6,407 nucleotides of DNA from assembly GCA_937920235.1 (NCBI GenBank), contig CALGUK010000025.1, positions 1 through 6,407 on the forward strand. The letters are read 5' to 3'. The notes below the pieces were generated by a model. The model had not been told where the DNA came from and did not search any database. It worked only from the letters and a program-made list of their open reading frames with translations. Each line of letters starts with the position of its first letter. Positions within the stretch are counted from its first letter, which is position 1. Both the position numbers and the translations under genes were made by a program. The stretch is from an uncultured Clostridia bacterium (GTDB lineage Bacteria > Bacillota > Clostridia > Oscillospirales > Acutalibacteraceae). Shown in pieces: positions 1 to 6,055 of the stretch.

Positions 1-21
1 CGAGTCTCTCCTTCTGCGCCA
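1..21 (+). tRNA. 3' end of a tRNA gene (T-loop to CCA), cut by window start
   Basis: The first 21 bases fit positions 56-76 of a tRNA exactly. C56, R57 and A58 of the T-loop are c1, g2 and a3, and C61 is c6. The 3' strand of the T-stem is 6-10 and the 3' strand of the acceptor stem is 11-17 (CTTCTGC, so the missing 5' strand should read GCAGAAG). The discriminator is G18 and CCA is encoded at 19-21. An intrinsic terminator follows directly, as expected for the last gene of a tRNA unit. The anticodon lies outside the window, so the amino acid cannot be named. The call rests on a short piece, but every conserved position checked agrees. Confidence 0.78.
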
Positions 22-56
22 GGAAAGTCTGATATTTCATCAGGCTTTCTTTTTTA
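21..56 (+). terminator. Intrinsic terminator after the tRNA
   Basis: An 11-bp stem (23-33 with 39-49, one G-T wobble at 28/44) encloses a 5-base loop ATTTC and is followed by six T residues (50-55). It lies immediately after the tRNA CCA end and points along the plus strand, so it should end the tRNA transcript and insulate the phosphoesterase gene from it. Confidence 0.85.
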
Positions 57-61
57 TTTAC

Positions 62-79
62 TGCAATAATTTTATTGCA
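62..79. promoter_or_regulatory. Perfect 18-bp palindrome upstream of the phosphoesterase gene (possible operator)
   Basis: TGCAATAA (62-69), a TT spacer and TTATTGCA (72-79) form a perfect inverted repeat. It overlaps the probable -35 hexamer of the gene that starts at 138. The short spacer and the position suggest a dimeric repressor site; it is not followed by a T-run, so it is not a terminator. I cannot name a cognate regulator. Confidence 0.45.
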
Positions 80-104
80 ACCTCCACATAATTTGTGTTA
101 AACT
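75..104 (+). promoter_or_regulatory. Probable promoter of the phosphoesterase gene
   Basis: TTGCAA (75-80) is a 5/6 match to the -35 consensus. After an 18-base spacer comes TAAACT (99-104), a 4/6 match to -10, preceded by an extended-10 TG at 96-97. The start site would fall near 110-112, giving a short leader before the ribosome binding site at 123-129. The -10 is weak, so the assignment is tentative. Confidence 0.45.
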
Positions 105-137
105 GAAATCGGAAAGATAAATAAGGAGGCGCATACG

Positions 138-1199
138 ATGACAATTTATTCAATAGTGAGAGCACTTGTGGCATACATTCTTTTGGTGCCTCAGATTCTC
201 AATCCTTTTTTCTCCACGCTTTTCAACAAAAGCACATTTTATGACAGCTGGAGTGCCGATACACAATACACTTCGGATTATGCTGTTGAGTTAAAGAAAG
301 ATCCCGATAAAGATTTCATCATACTGAATCTTGCTGATGTTCAGCTTCACGATTTTGAGTATTTCGGCGAAAACGGAAAGCACGCTGAAGAAATGATTAA
401 AAATCTTGTCAGCGATCTTAATCCGGACCTTATCACACTTTCCGGTGATAACTCGTGGGGCACCGTTACCCAAATTAAGCTTGTTGAACTTATGGAGTCA
501 TTCGGTATTCCCTGGGCACCTGTTATGGGTAATCACGACGGAGAACGGTGTATCAGTGAGTTTTGGTGTGCATATCTGTATTATAATGCGGAAAATTGTC
601 TGTTCAGTTTCGGTCCCGAAAATATGGGTTTCGGAAATTACATCATAAATATCACGGAAAACGATAAAATTATCCACACTCTTTATATGATGGATACACA
701 TTCTGATGCGGAATATACCTTGCCCGACGGAACACAGGATGACGGATACGACCATCTCCACAGCGACCAGATTGAATGGTATCGCTGGGCTGTGAACGGA
801 ACCAACGAAACAGCAAAAACCAATGTGGAAAGCACTGTTATATTCCACATACCGCCGTATGAAATTGATGAGATATATCACAACAGCTACGATGTCACAA
901 ACGACTGTTTTATAGGAGAATACTTTGACAGTGCCTATGGATTTATGCACGAAAATCCCGGCACAGCACCCGTAAATAACGGATTTTTAAGCATTGTGAA
1001 CGAGCTCGGAAGTACAAAGAACATTATTTTCGGACACGACCACGTTAACAATGCGTCTGTGCTTGTTGACGGTATAAGACTTACATACGGATTGAAGCTC
1101 GGATACGGATGCTATTATGAGGAAGGTATGATGGGCGGCACAACGATCTCGATAAATTCAAACGGAAACGCAAATGTACAACACCATTATTACGGATAA
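138..1199 (+). CDS. Calcineurin-like metallophosphoesterase, N-terminally anchored or exported
   Basis: This 353-residue protein should be a binuclear-metal phosphoesterase. The family motifs appear in order: ADVQLHD at 66-72 (motif I, normally DxH, here D67-V-Q69), GDNSWG at 103-108, GNHDGE at 131-136, a metal-type histidine H237 in FHIPPYE, and GHDHVNN at 299-305. The phrase IPWAPVMGNHDGE and the GHDH-to-LGYG C-terminus resemble the PAP29/Dcr2-like branch of purple acid phosphatase relatives (recognition from memory). Residues 6-29 are hydrophobic with one arginine (R8) and no obvious cleavage site, which suggests a membrane anchor or signal sequence with the catalytic domain outside. The start has an AAGGAGG site at 123-129, eight bases upstream. 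The gene is monocistronic, with terminators on both sides. The substrate is unknown (a phosphomonoester, phosphodiester or nucleotide are all possible). The catalytic family is clear; the localization is less so. Confidence 0.88.
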   Translation: MTIYSIVRALVAYILLVPQILNPFFSTLFNKSTFYDSWSADTQYTSDYAVELKKDPDKDFIILNLADVQLHDFEYFGENGKHAEEMIKNLVSDLNPDLITLSGDNSWGTVTQIKLVELMESFGIPWAPVMGNHDGERCISEFWCAYLYYNAENCLFSFGPENMGFGNYIINITENDKIIHTLYMMDTHSDAEYTLPDGTQDDGYDHLHSDQIEWYRWAVNGTNETAKTNVESTVIFHIPPYEIDEIYHNSYDVTNDCFIGEYFDSAYGFMHENPGTAPVNNGFLSIVNELGSTKNIIFGHDHVNNASVLVDGIRLTYGLKLGYGCYYEEGMMGGTTISINSNGNANVQHHYYG

Positions 1200-1218
1200 G
1201 AAACAATATGACATCAAA

Positions 1219-1254
1219 AAAGAGAAGATTCAAAAGAATCTTCTCTTTATTTTT
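1219..1254. terminator. Bidirectional intrinsic terminator between the phosphoesterase gene and dnaJ
   Basis: A perfect 13-bp stem (1219-1231 with 1236-1248; AAAGAGAAGATTC and its complement) closes an AAAA loop. On the plus strand it is followed by TTTTT at 1250-1254. On the minus strand the six A residues at 1216-1221 read as a T-run. It lies 20 bases after the phosphoesterase stop and 33 bases beyond the dnaJ stop, so it fits termination of both converging transcripts. Confidence 0.92.
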
Positions 1255-1260
1255 GTGATT

Positions 1261-1282
1261 GCGGATTACACATCCGTTTTTT
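1261..1282 (+). terminator. Possible weak second terminator for the plus strand
   Basis: CGGAT (1262-1266) and ATCCG (1272-1276) form a 5-bp stem with loop TACAC, extendable by one G-T pair, followed by six T residues (1277-1282). It may catch read-through from the phosphoesterase gene before it runs antisense into dnaJ, whose stop codon it overlaps. The stem is short and the call is weak. Confidence 0.3.
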
Positions 1283-2432
1283 ATTTCTTTTTCTTTCCGA
1301 AAAATCCTTTTTTCTCTTCACCGAGTCCGTCAGCCGCACCGAATTCGAGAGCAAGTTCTTTAATAAGCTCTCTCTGCTTGTCGGTGAGTTTTTTCGGAAT
1401 ATCAACGATAATACGAACAAGCTGATCGCCCTTACCCATACCGCTGCGACTTTGAATACCGCGACCACGAAGCTTAAAAACATCTCCGGGCTGAGTGCCT
1501 GCAGGCACATTATATTCAACCTTTCCGTCAAGAGTCGGAACCTGAATTGTGCAACCGAGTGTTACCTGCATAAAGGTAAGGTGAACATCGCACCATACAT
1601 TGTATCCGTCACGCTCAAAAATAGGATGAGGACGGACATTGACAACAATGTTAAGATCACCTGACGGTCCGCCGTTAACACCCTTATTACCCTGGCCGCG
1701 AACCGTGAGAATCTGTCTGTCATCAACACCTGCTGGAATATTGATATCAAGCTTTGCGCTCTTGCGGACACGACCTGCACCGTTACATTTTTTGCAGGGA
1801 TTATCAATAACCGTTCCCCTGCCGTTACAGCGTGAACAAGGCTTTGAGGATTGAATCACTCCGAAGGGTGTTCGTTGCTGAACTGTTACCTGACCGCGAC
1901 CGTTACATTCGGGACAGGTCTTAGGTGAATGACCGCTCTGACAACCGTTTCCGTGACATTCATCACAGGTTTCAATACGCATTGTATCTATTGAACGGGA
2001 ACAGCCTTTTGCCGCCTCCTCAAAAGATATTGTTACACTTGCCTGCGTATCACTGCCGCGTTGCGGTGCATTGGGATTTGACCGTCCGCCACCGAAACCG
2101 CCACCGAATCCGTTGCCGAAAATCGAGCCGAATATATCGCCCAAATCAAAATCCATTCCGCTGAATCCGCCGCCGTAACCACCCTGACCGGCACCGTAAT
2201 TGGGATCAACACCTGCGTGTCCGAACTGGTCGTAACGCGCTTTTTTCTCGCTGTCGGAAAGAACCTCATAAGCTTCATTAGCCTCTTTGAACTTTTCCTC
2301 AGCCTCTTTATTGTTTGGGTTAAGATCGGGATGATATTTTTTTGCAGCCTTTCGATATGCCTTTTTTATTTCGTCCTCTGATGCGGATTTATCAACACCG
2401 AGAACCTCATAATAGTCTCTTTTTTCTGCCAT
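1281..2432 (-). CDS. dnaJ: Chaperone protein DnaJ (Hsp40)
   Basis: Type I (class A) J-protein of 383 residues; it delivers unfolded substrates to DnaK and stimulates its ATPase in the cytoplasm. All domains are present: J domain at about 5-71 with the essential HPD at 34-36; a Gly/Phe-rich linker at about 77-125; a zinc-binding region with four CxxCxGxG repeats (cysteine pairs C156/C159, C173/C176, C199/C202, C213/C216); then the substrate-binding C-terminal domains from about 221. It ends in a lysine-rich tail (GFFGKKKK). I chose the ATG at 2430-2432 because MAEKRDYYEVLG is the family N-terminus and a GGAG site lies six bases upstream. A GTG at 2457-2459 would add nine residues, but its first base lies in the intergenic hairpin. 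This is the last gene of the hrcA operon, 63 bases after dnaK, followed by the bidirectional terminator. Confidence 0.97.
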   Translation of the reverse strand: MAEKRDYYEVLGVDKSASEDEIKKAYRKAAKKYHPDLNPNNKEAEEKFKEANEAYEVLSDSEKKARYDQFGHAGVDPNYGAGQGGYGGGFSGMDFDLGDIFGSIFGNGFGGGFGGGRSNPNAPQRGSDTQASVTISFEEAAKGCSRSIDTMRIETCDECHGNGCQSGHSPKTCPECNGRGQVTVQQRTPFGVIQSSKPCSRCNGRGTVIDNPCKKCNGAGRVRKSAKLDINIPAGVDDRQILTVRGQGNKGVNGGPSGDLNIVVNVRPHPIFERDGYNVWCDVHLTFMQVTLGCTIQVPTLDGKVEYNVPAGTQPGDVFKLRGRGIQSRSGMGKGDQLVRIIVDIPKKLTDKQRELIKELALEFGAADGLGEEKKGFFGKKKK

Positions 2433-2458
2433 AAGTATCTCCAAATAATATGGTTTCA

Positions 2459-2482
2459 CGGACAGACCTTTCGATCTGCCCG
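2459..2482 (-). other. Intergenic mRNA hairpin with GAAA tetraloop between dnaK and dnaJ
   Basis: Read on the minus strand, CGGGCAGATC pairs with GGTCTGTCCG over 10 bp (two G-U wobbles) around a GAAA loop, a stable GNRA type. There is no T-run after it, so it should not be an intrinsic terminator. It lies 13 bases after the dnaK stop and 26 bases before the dnaJ ATG. A role as an RNA-processing or 3'-end stabilizing element that sets dnaK against dnaJ levels is inference. Confidence 0.6.
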
Positions 2483-2495
2483 TAATTGTGGTTAA

Positions 2496-4334
2496 TTATT
2501 CAACGTCCTTGAAATCGGCATCATAATAGCCGTCGCCGTTGGGAGCAGTACCTGCACCGGCATCGGTACCTGCACCTGCATTTGCACCGCCCTGAGCAGC
2601 CTGAGCCTGTTTATAGAGCTCTTCGGAAATCTTATAGAATGACTGAGTAAGCTCTTCCTGCTTTGACTTGATGAGTTCGATATCCTCACCCTTGAGTGCT
2701 TCTTTCAATGCATCGATTTTAGACTGGATATCTGCTTTATCATTCTCAGGAAGCTTTTCACCCTCATCAGCAAGGATTTTTTCGCACTGATAAACCATCT
2801 GGTCTGCAGCATTTCTTGTATCAACTGCTTCCTTACGTTTTTTGTCCTCTTCAGCAAATTTTTCTGCTTCCTGAACAGCCTTTTCAATATCTTCTTTTGA
2901 CATATTGGTTGAAGATGTAATTGAAATTGACTGTTCCTTATTTGTGCCGAGGTCCTTTGCGGATACATTTACAATACCGTTAGCGTCGATGTCAAATGTA
3001 ACTTCAATCTGCGGAACACCGCGACGTGCAGGAAGAATTCCGTCAAGGTGGAACACACCGAGAGTCTTGTTATCTCTTGCAAATTCTCTTTCACCCTGAA
3101 GAACGTGAACTTCAACTGATGTCTGATTATCGGCAGCGGTTGAGAAAATCTGGCTCTTCTTTGTAGGGATAGTTGTGTTTCTCTCAATAATTCTTGTGTT
3201 TATTCCACCCATTGTTTCGATACCGAGTGAAAGAGGAGTAACGTCAAGAAGAAGGAGTCCTTCAACCTCACCGCCGAGAACGCCGCCTTGAATTGCAGCA
3301 CCTACTGCAACACATTCATCGGGGTTGATTCCCTTAAATGGTTCTTTACCTGTATATTTCTTAACGGCTTCCTGAACTGCGGGGATTCTTGAAGAACCGC
3401 CGACCATAAGAATTTTGTTAAGCTGTGACGGCTGAAGTCCTGAATCAGCAAGAGCCTGACGAACAGGACCCATTGTTGCTTCAACAAGGTCTGCTGTCAT
3501 TTCGTTGAACTTTGCTCTCGTAAGTGTTGTTTCAAGGTGTTTGGGGCCTGTTGCATCTGCTGTGATGAACGGAAGGCTGATCTGTGATGTTGTTACACCT
3601 GAAAGCTCAATCTTTGCTTTTTCTGCTGCTTCCTTAAGGCGCTGCATAGCCATTTTGTCTGAACGCAGGTCAATACCCTGTTCCTTTTTAAACTCATCTG
3701 CAAGCCAGTCAATAATTTTCTGGTCAAAATCATCACCGCCGAGACGGTTATTACCTGCTGTTGCGAGGACTTCCTGAACACCGTCGCCCATTTCGATGAT
3801 TGAAACGTCAAACGTACCGCCGCCGAGGTCATAAACCATAACCTTTTGATCTTCTTCCTTATCAATACCGTAAGCAAGTGCTGCGGCTGTCGGCTCGTTG
3901 ATAATTCTCTTAACATCAAGACCTGCTATTTTACCTGCATCCTTTGTTGCCTGACGCTGTGAGTCTGTGAAATATGCAGGAACAGTAATAACTGCTTCAG
4001 TAACGGGAGAGCCGAGATATGCCTCAGCATCTGCCTTGAGTTTCTGAAGTGTCATTGCGGAAATCTCCTGAGGAGTATAGTCCTTGCCGTCAATGTTTAC
4101 CTTATAGTCGCTTCCCATATGTCTTTTGATAGAAGCGATTGTTCTGTCCGGATTTGTGATAGCCTGGCGCTTTGCAACCTGACCTACCATTCTCTCTCCT
4201 GTTTTTGAGAATGCTACAACTGACGGAGTTGTTCTTGCACCCTCTGCATTGGCAATAACTACAGGCTCACCGCCTTCAATTACAGCTACGCATGAATTTG
4301 TTGTACCTAAGTCGATACCGATTACCTTTGCCAT
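2496..4334 (-). CDS. dnaK: Chaperone protein DnaK (Hsp70)
   Basis: Cytoplasmic ATP-driven Hsp70 of 612 residues that binds exposed hydrophobic peptide segments, cycling with DnaJ and GrpE. The nucleotide-binding domain shows GIDLGTTNS (D8), K70, INEPTAAALAYG (E147, matching E. coli E171), DLGGGTFD (D169 and T174, matching D194 and T199) and MVGGSSRIP (from residue 310). The interdomain linker LLLLDVTPLSLGIE has its aspartate at 364. A substrate-binding beta domain and helical lid follow. The C-terminus is a Gly/Ala-rich tail ending DADFKDVE. After K70 the protein lacks the roughly 24-residue insert of Gram-negative DnaK, a known Firmicutes-type signature. The start ATG has AGGAGG at 4344-4349, nine bases upstream. 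It is third in the operon, 49 bases after grpE, and controlled through CIRCE. Nothing is truncated. Confidence 0.99.
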   Translation of the reverse strand: MAKVIGIDLGTTNSCVAVIEGGEPVVIANAEGARTTPSVVAFSKTGERMVGQVAKRQAITNPDRTIASIKRHMGSDYKVNIDGKDYTPQEISAMTLQKLKADAEAYLGSPVTEAVITVPAYFTDSQRQATKDAGKIAGLDVKRIINEPTAAALAYGIDKEEDQKVMVYDLGGGTFDVSIIEMGDGVQEVLATAGNNRLGGDDFDQKIIDWLADEFKKEQGIDLRSDKMAMQRLKEAAEKAKIELSGVTTSQISLPFITADATGPKHLETTLTRAKFNEMTADLVEATMGPVRQALADSGLQPSQLNKILMVGGSSRIPAVQEAVKKYTGKEPFKGINPDECVAVGAAIQGGVLGGEVEGLLLLDVTPLSLGIETMGGINTRIIERNTTIPTKKSQIFSTAADNQTSVEVHVLQGEREFARDNKTLGVFHLDGILPARRGVPQIEVTFDIDANGIVNVSAKDLGTNKEQSISITSSTNMSKEDIEKAVQEAEKFAEEDKKRKEAVDTRNAADQMVYQCEKILADEGEKLPENDKADIQSKIDALKEALKGEDIELIKSKQEELTQSFYKISEELYKQAQAAQGGANAGAGTDAGAGTAPNGDGYYDADFKDVE

Positions 4335-4383
4335 AAATTTATTCCTCCTAATAGGTTTGTTTATAATATTGTTGACTGATTTC

Positions 4384-4890
4384 TCAGTTTACTACCTTGA
4401 CTATTGCCGGGCGGATTACTCTGTCACCCATTTTGTATCCTGTTGAGAACACCTCCGAAATACTGTTTTCGGGTAAATTTTCATCCTCGCCGTGCATTAC
4501 TGCATTGTGGATATTCGGATCAAAATCTTCCCCTTTTTCTCCGAAGGACTCAACACCGAGTTTCTTAAAGATTTCGCCGTACTGATTAAAAATCATTTCA
4601 ATACCTTTTCTGAACGAGTCGAGGTCAGTAGCTTCTGCACTCATAGCTCTCATAAAGTTATCGTAAACCGGTAAGAACTCTCCGATGGTGGATGCCTTTG
4701 TGTCTCCGTATGACTGCTCCTTTTCTTTTTGTGAGCGCTTACGGAAATTATCATATTCCGCCATAACCCTGAGAAGCTTATCCTTTGTTTCGTTAAGCTC
4801 CTGAGTAAGTTTTTCCTCCTGAGTCAGTTCAACGACTTCTTCTGTTTCCTCTGCTACTGTCTCTTCTGCTTGTTTCTTTTCTTTAGCCAT
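4384..4890 (-). CDS. grpE: Nucleotide exchange factor GrpE
   Basis: Cytoplasmic dimer that releases ADP from DnaK and so resets the Hsp70 cycle. The 168-residue protein begins with an acidic, probably disordered stretch (about 5-30), followed by a long helical coiled-coil segment (about 25-62, including AEYDNFRKR). A compact C-terminal beta domain ends with the GrpE signature, readable as SEVFSTGYKMGDRVIRPAIV. It is shorter than E. coli GrpE (197 residues), mainly through a short N-terminus. The ATG lies one base after the hrcA stop, and its GGAGG site (4897-4901) is formed by the last codons of hrcA, which makes translational coupling likely. Lying between hrcA and dnaK in the classic clostridial order supports the call. 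Confidence 0.97.
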   Translation of the reverse strand: MAKEKKQAEETVAEETEEVVELTQEEKLTQELNETKDKLLRVMAEYDNFRKRSQKEKEQSYGDTKASTIGEFLPVYDNFMRAMSAEATDLDSFRKGIEMIFNQYGEIFKKLGVESFGEKGEDFDPNIHNAVMHGEDENLPENSISEVFSTGYKMGDRVIRPAIVKVVN

Positions 4891-4891
4891 A

Positions 4892-5920
4892 TTAATCCTC
4901 CAATGTATCGGACATAATCTTGCCCACTATTTCTGTTAAATATTTCAGACTCGGAATAAGCCTTGCATAATCTATTCTTGTAGGACCTATAAGTCCCAGA
5001 GCGCCGCTGTCCTTACCGCTTATTGCGTAATGCGAATAAATAAGACTTGAATCCTGCAATTCACGGTAGAGATTTTCTTTACCTATAAAGACATTAGCGC
5101 CGTTTTCCGCTTTATGTCCCGAAAAAAGATTCGCAAGGGGTTCTCCGCGACGAAGAAACTCCATCAACTCATACGCGTTGGGATAATCAGTATAATTCAG
5201 CAGATTTGACTGACCTTCTAAAAGGAGCTGTGTCTGCTCGGTGAGCTGTGCCAAATCGGAAAGAGTAACGAGCAATGGTGAAATCGCAAGGGATTTACCG
5301 CCGAGAGAAAGTGCTAACGTCTGAATAAGCGCTATACTTACCTCACTCGCAGATTTGCCGATAAAATGTTTTGAAACAATATTATAGAATGTTTCTATCA
5401 GCTCAAGAGTCAGCTCGCTGTCAGTTCTGCATACTCTGCTTTTTAAAATCCCCGACGATGAAAGCATAACCATCATAGCAGTATGTGTTCCGAGAGGGAC
5501 AAGCTCAACTCTGCGGATTACAGCATTATCGTCAGAGGGGGTTGTTGAGACAACAGCGCAATTTGTAAGTTCAGCCAAAACCTGACCAGCTTGCTCAAGT
5601 ATCTGCTGCGGCTCACCGCCTGCATCCGAAAGTCTTGCCTCTATAAGTCTTTTCTCATTTAAAGGCAATTCATATTGATTCATCAGCTTATCTACATAAT
5701 ATCTGTAGCCCATCTGAGAAGGGATGCGCCCTGCAGACGTATGAGGTTGCTCAAGAAATCCCAATCTTGAGAGCTCTGCCATTTCGTTTCGGACAGTTGC
5801 GGATGACACGGGAATACGCAGAAACTCAAGCAATGTTTTTGAACCGACCGGTTCGCCGGTTGCAATATACCATTCAACGACGGAGGCGAGTATTTTTTCT
5901 TTTCTCTCGCTGAGCTGCAT
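4892..5920 (-). CDS. hrcA: Heat-inducible transcription repressor HrcA
   Basis: Repressor of class I heat-shock genes that binds CIRCE; in Bacillus its active folding is helped by GroE. The 342-residue length is typical. The N-terminal winged helix (about 1-75) carries the family pattern: YIATGEPVGSKTL (18-30), SSATVRNEMAELSRLGFLEQ (39-58) and HTSAGRIPS (60-68). The rest is the GAF-like and dimerization region and ends in SLKYLTEIVGKIMSDTLED. The ATG at 5918-5920 has an AGGGGTGA ribosome binding site four bases upstream. It is the first gene of the operon, with a perfect CIRCE between promoter and start codon, so it should repress itself together with grpE, dnaK and dnaJ. Its stop codon is one base from grpE. 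Confidence 0.98.
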   Translation of the reverse strand: MQLSERKEKILASVVEWYIATGEPVGSKTLLEFLRIPVSSATVRNEMAELSRLGFLEQPHTSAGRIPSQMGYRYYVDKLMNQYELPLNEKRLIEARLSDAGGEPQQILEQAGQVLAELTNCAVVSTTPSDDNAVIRRVELVPLGTHTAMMVMLSSSGILKSRVCRTDSELTLELIETFYNIVSKHFIGKSASEVSIALIQTLALSLGGKSLAISPLLVTLSDLAQLTEQTQLLLEGQSNLLNYTDYPNAYELMEFLRRGEPLANLFSGHKAENGANVFIGKENLYRELQDSSLIYSHYAISGKDSGALGLIGPTRIDYARLIPSLKYLTEIVGKIMSDTLED

Positions 5921-5942
5921 TGTGTCACCCCTTTTGTTCGGT

Positions 5943-5969
5943 TTAGCACTCTCGTTATTAGAGTGCTAA
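5943..5969. promoter_or_regulatory. CIRCE operator (HrcA binding site)
   Basis: A perfect 9-9-9 inverted repeat: TTAGCACTC (5943-5951), nine-base spacer, GAGTGCTAA (5961-5969), identical to the published CIRCE consensus in both arms. It lies just downstream of the predicted hrcA start site and 22 bases before the ATG. HrcA bound here should block transcription of the operon; in the leader RNA the arms could also pair. Confidence 0.99.
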
Positions 5970-5980
5970 CTCTATTAAAT

Positions 5981-6009
5981 AATATACATTATCTTCTAAA
6001 AAATGTCAA
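5981..6009 (-). promoter_or_regulatory. Housekeeping-sigma promoter of the hrcA operon
   Basis: On the minus strand TTGACA (6004-6009) is a perfect -35 and TATATT (5981-5986) a 5/6 -10, separated by 17 bases. Transcription should start near 5974-5976, placing CIRCE (5943-5969) in the first transcribed bases. This is the normal arrangement for HrcA-controlled, sigma-A-driven heat-shock operons. Confidence 0.9.
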
Positions 6010-6015
6010 GGAAAT

Positions 6016-6036
6016 AATTGTAAATAAATTGTTAAT
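6016..6036. repeat. A/T-rich near-perfect direct repeat between the two divergent promoters
   Basis: AATTGTAAAT (6016-6025) and AATTGTTAAT (6027-6036) match at 9 of 10 bases with an 11-base period, about one helical turn. The element lies upstream of both divergent -35 boxes, where an UP element or a DNA-bending site would be expected. In A/T-rich DNA such a repeat may be chance. Confidence 0.3.
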
Positions 6037-6039
6037 ATG

Positions 6040-6055
6040 AAAATGTTGACATTTT
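6040..6055. promoter_or_regulatory. Palindrome over the padR-type gene's -35 box (possible PadR operator)
   Basis: AAAATGT (6040-6046), TG and ACATTTT (6049-6055) form a perfect 7-bp inverted repeat containing the ATGT/ACAT half-sites seen in PadR-family operators, though the usual spacing is longer (about 8 bases). It covers the -35 hexamer of the downstream PadR gene, the position expected for autorepression. The regulator assignment is inference. Confidence 0.45.

Noticed and set aside
498..950. 150-codon open frame on the minus strand inside the phosphoesterase gene
   Set aside because: It lies fully antisense to a gene with clear family motifs, has no convincing ribosome binding site or recognisable domain, and reads as a codon-bias shadow.
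1174..1425. 83-codon plus-strand frame across the terminator and dnaJ 3' end
   Set aside because: It runs through the bidirectional terminator, overlaps the phosphoesterase 3' end and dnaJ in antisense, and encodes Phe/Ser-rich sequence with no ribosome binding site seen.
2433..2459. Upstream GTG start for dnaJ adding nine residues
   Set aside because: The family N-terminus is MAEKRDYYEVLG at the ATG of 2432, which has its own GGAG site; the GTG overlaps the intergenic hairpin.
3593..3919. 108-codon open frame on the minus strand within dnaK
   Set aside because: Same strand, different frame inside a highly conserved dnaK; the product is low-complexity and unlike any family I recognise.
4335..4383. 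Possible internal promoter before dnaK (a TATAAA-like sequence on the minus strand)
   Set aside because: No acceptable -35 hexamer lies about 17 bases upstream; A/T-rich intergenic sequence explains it.
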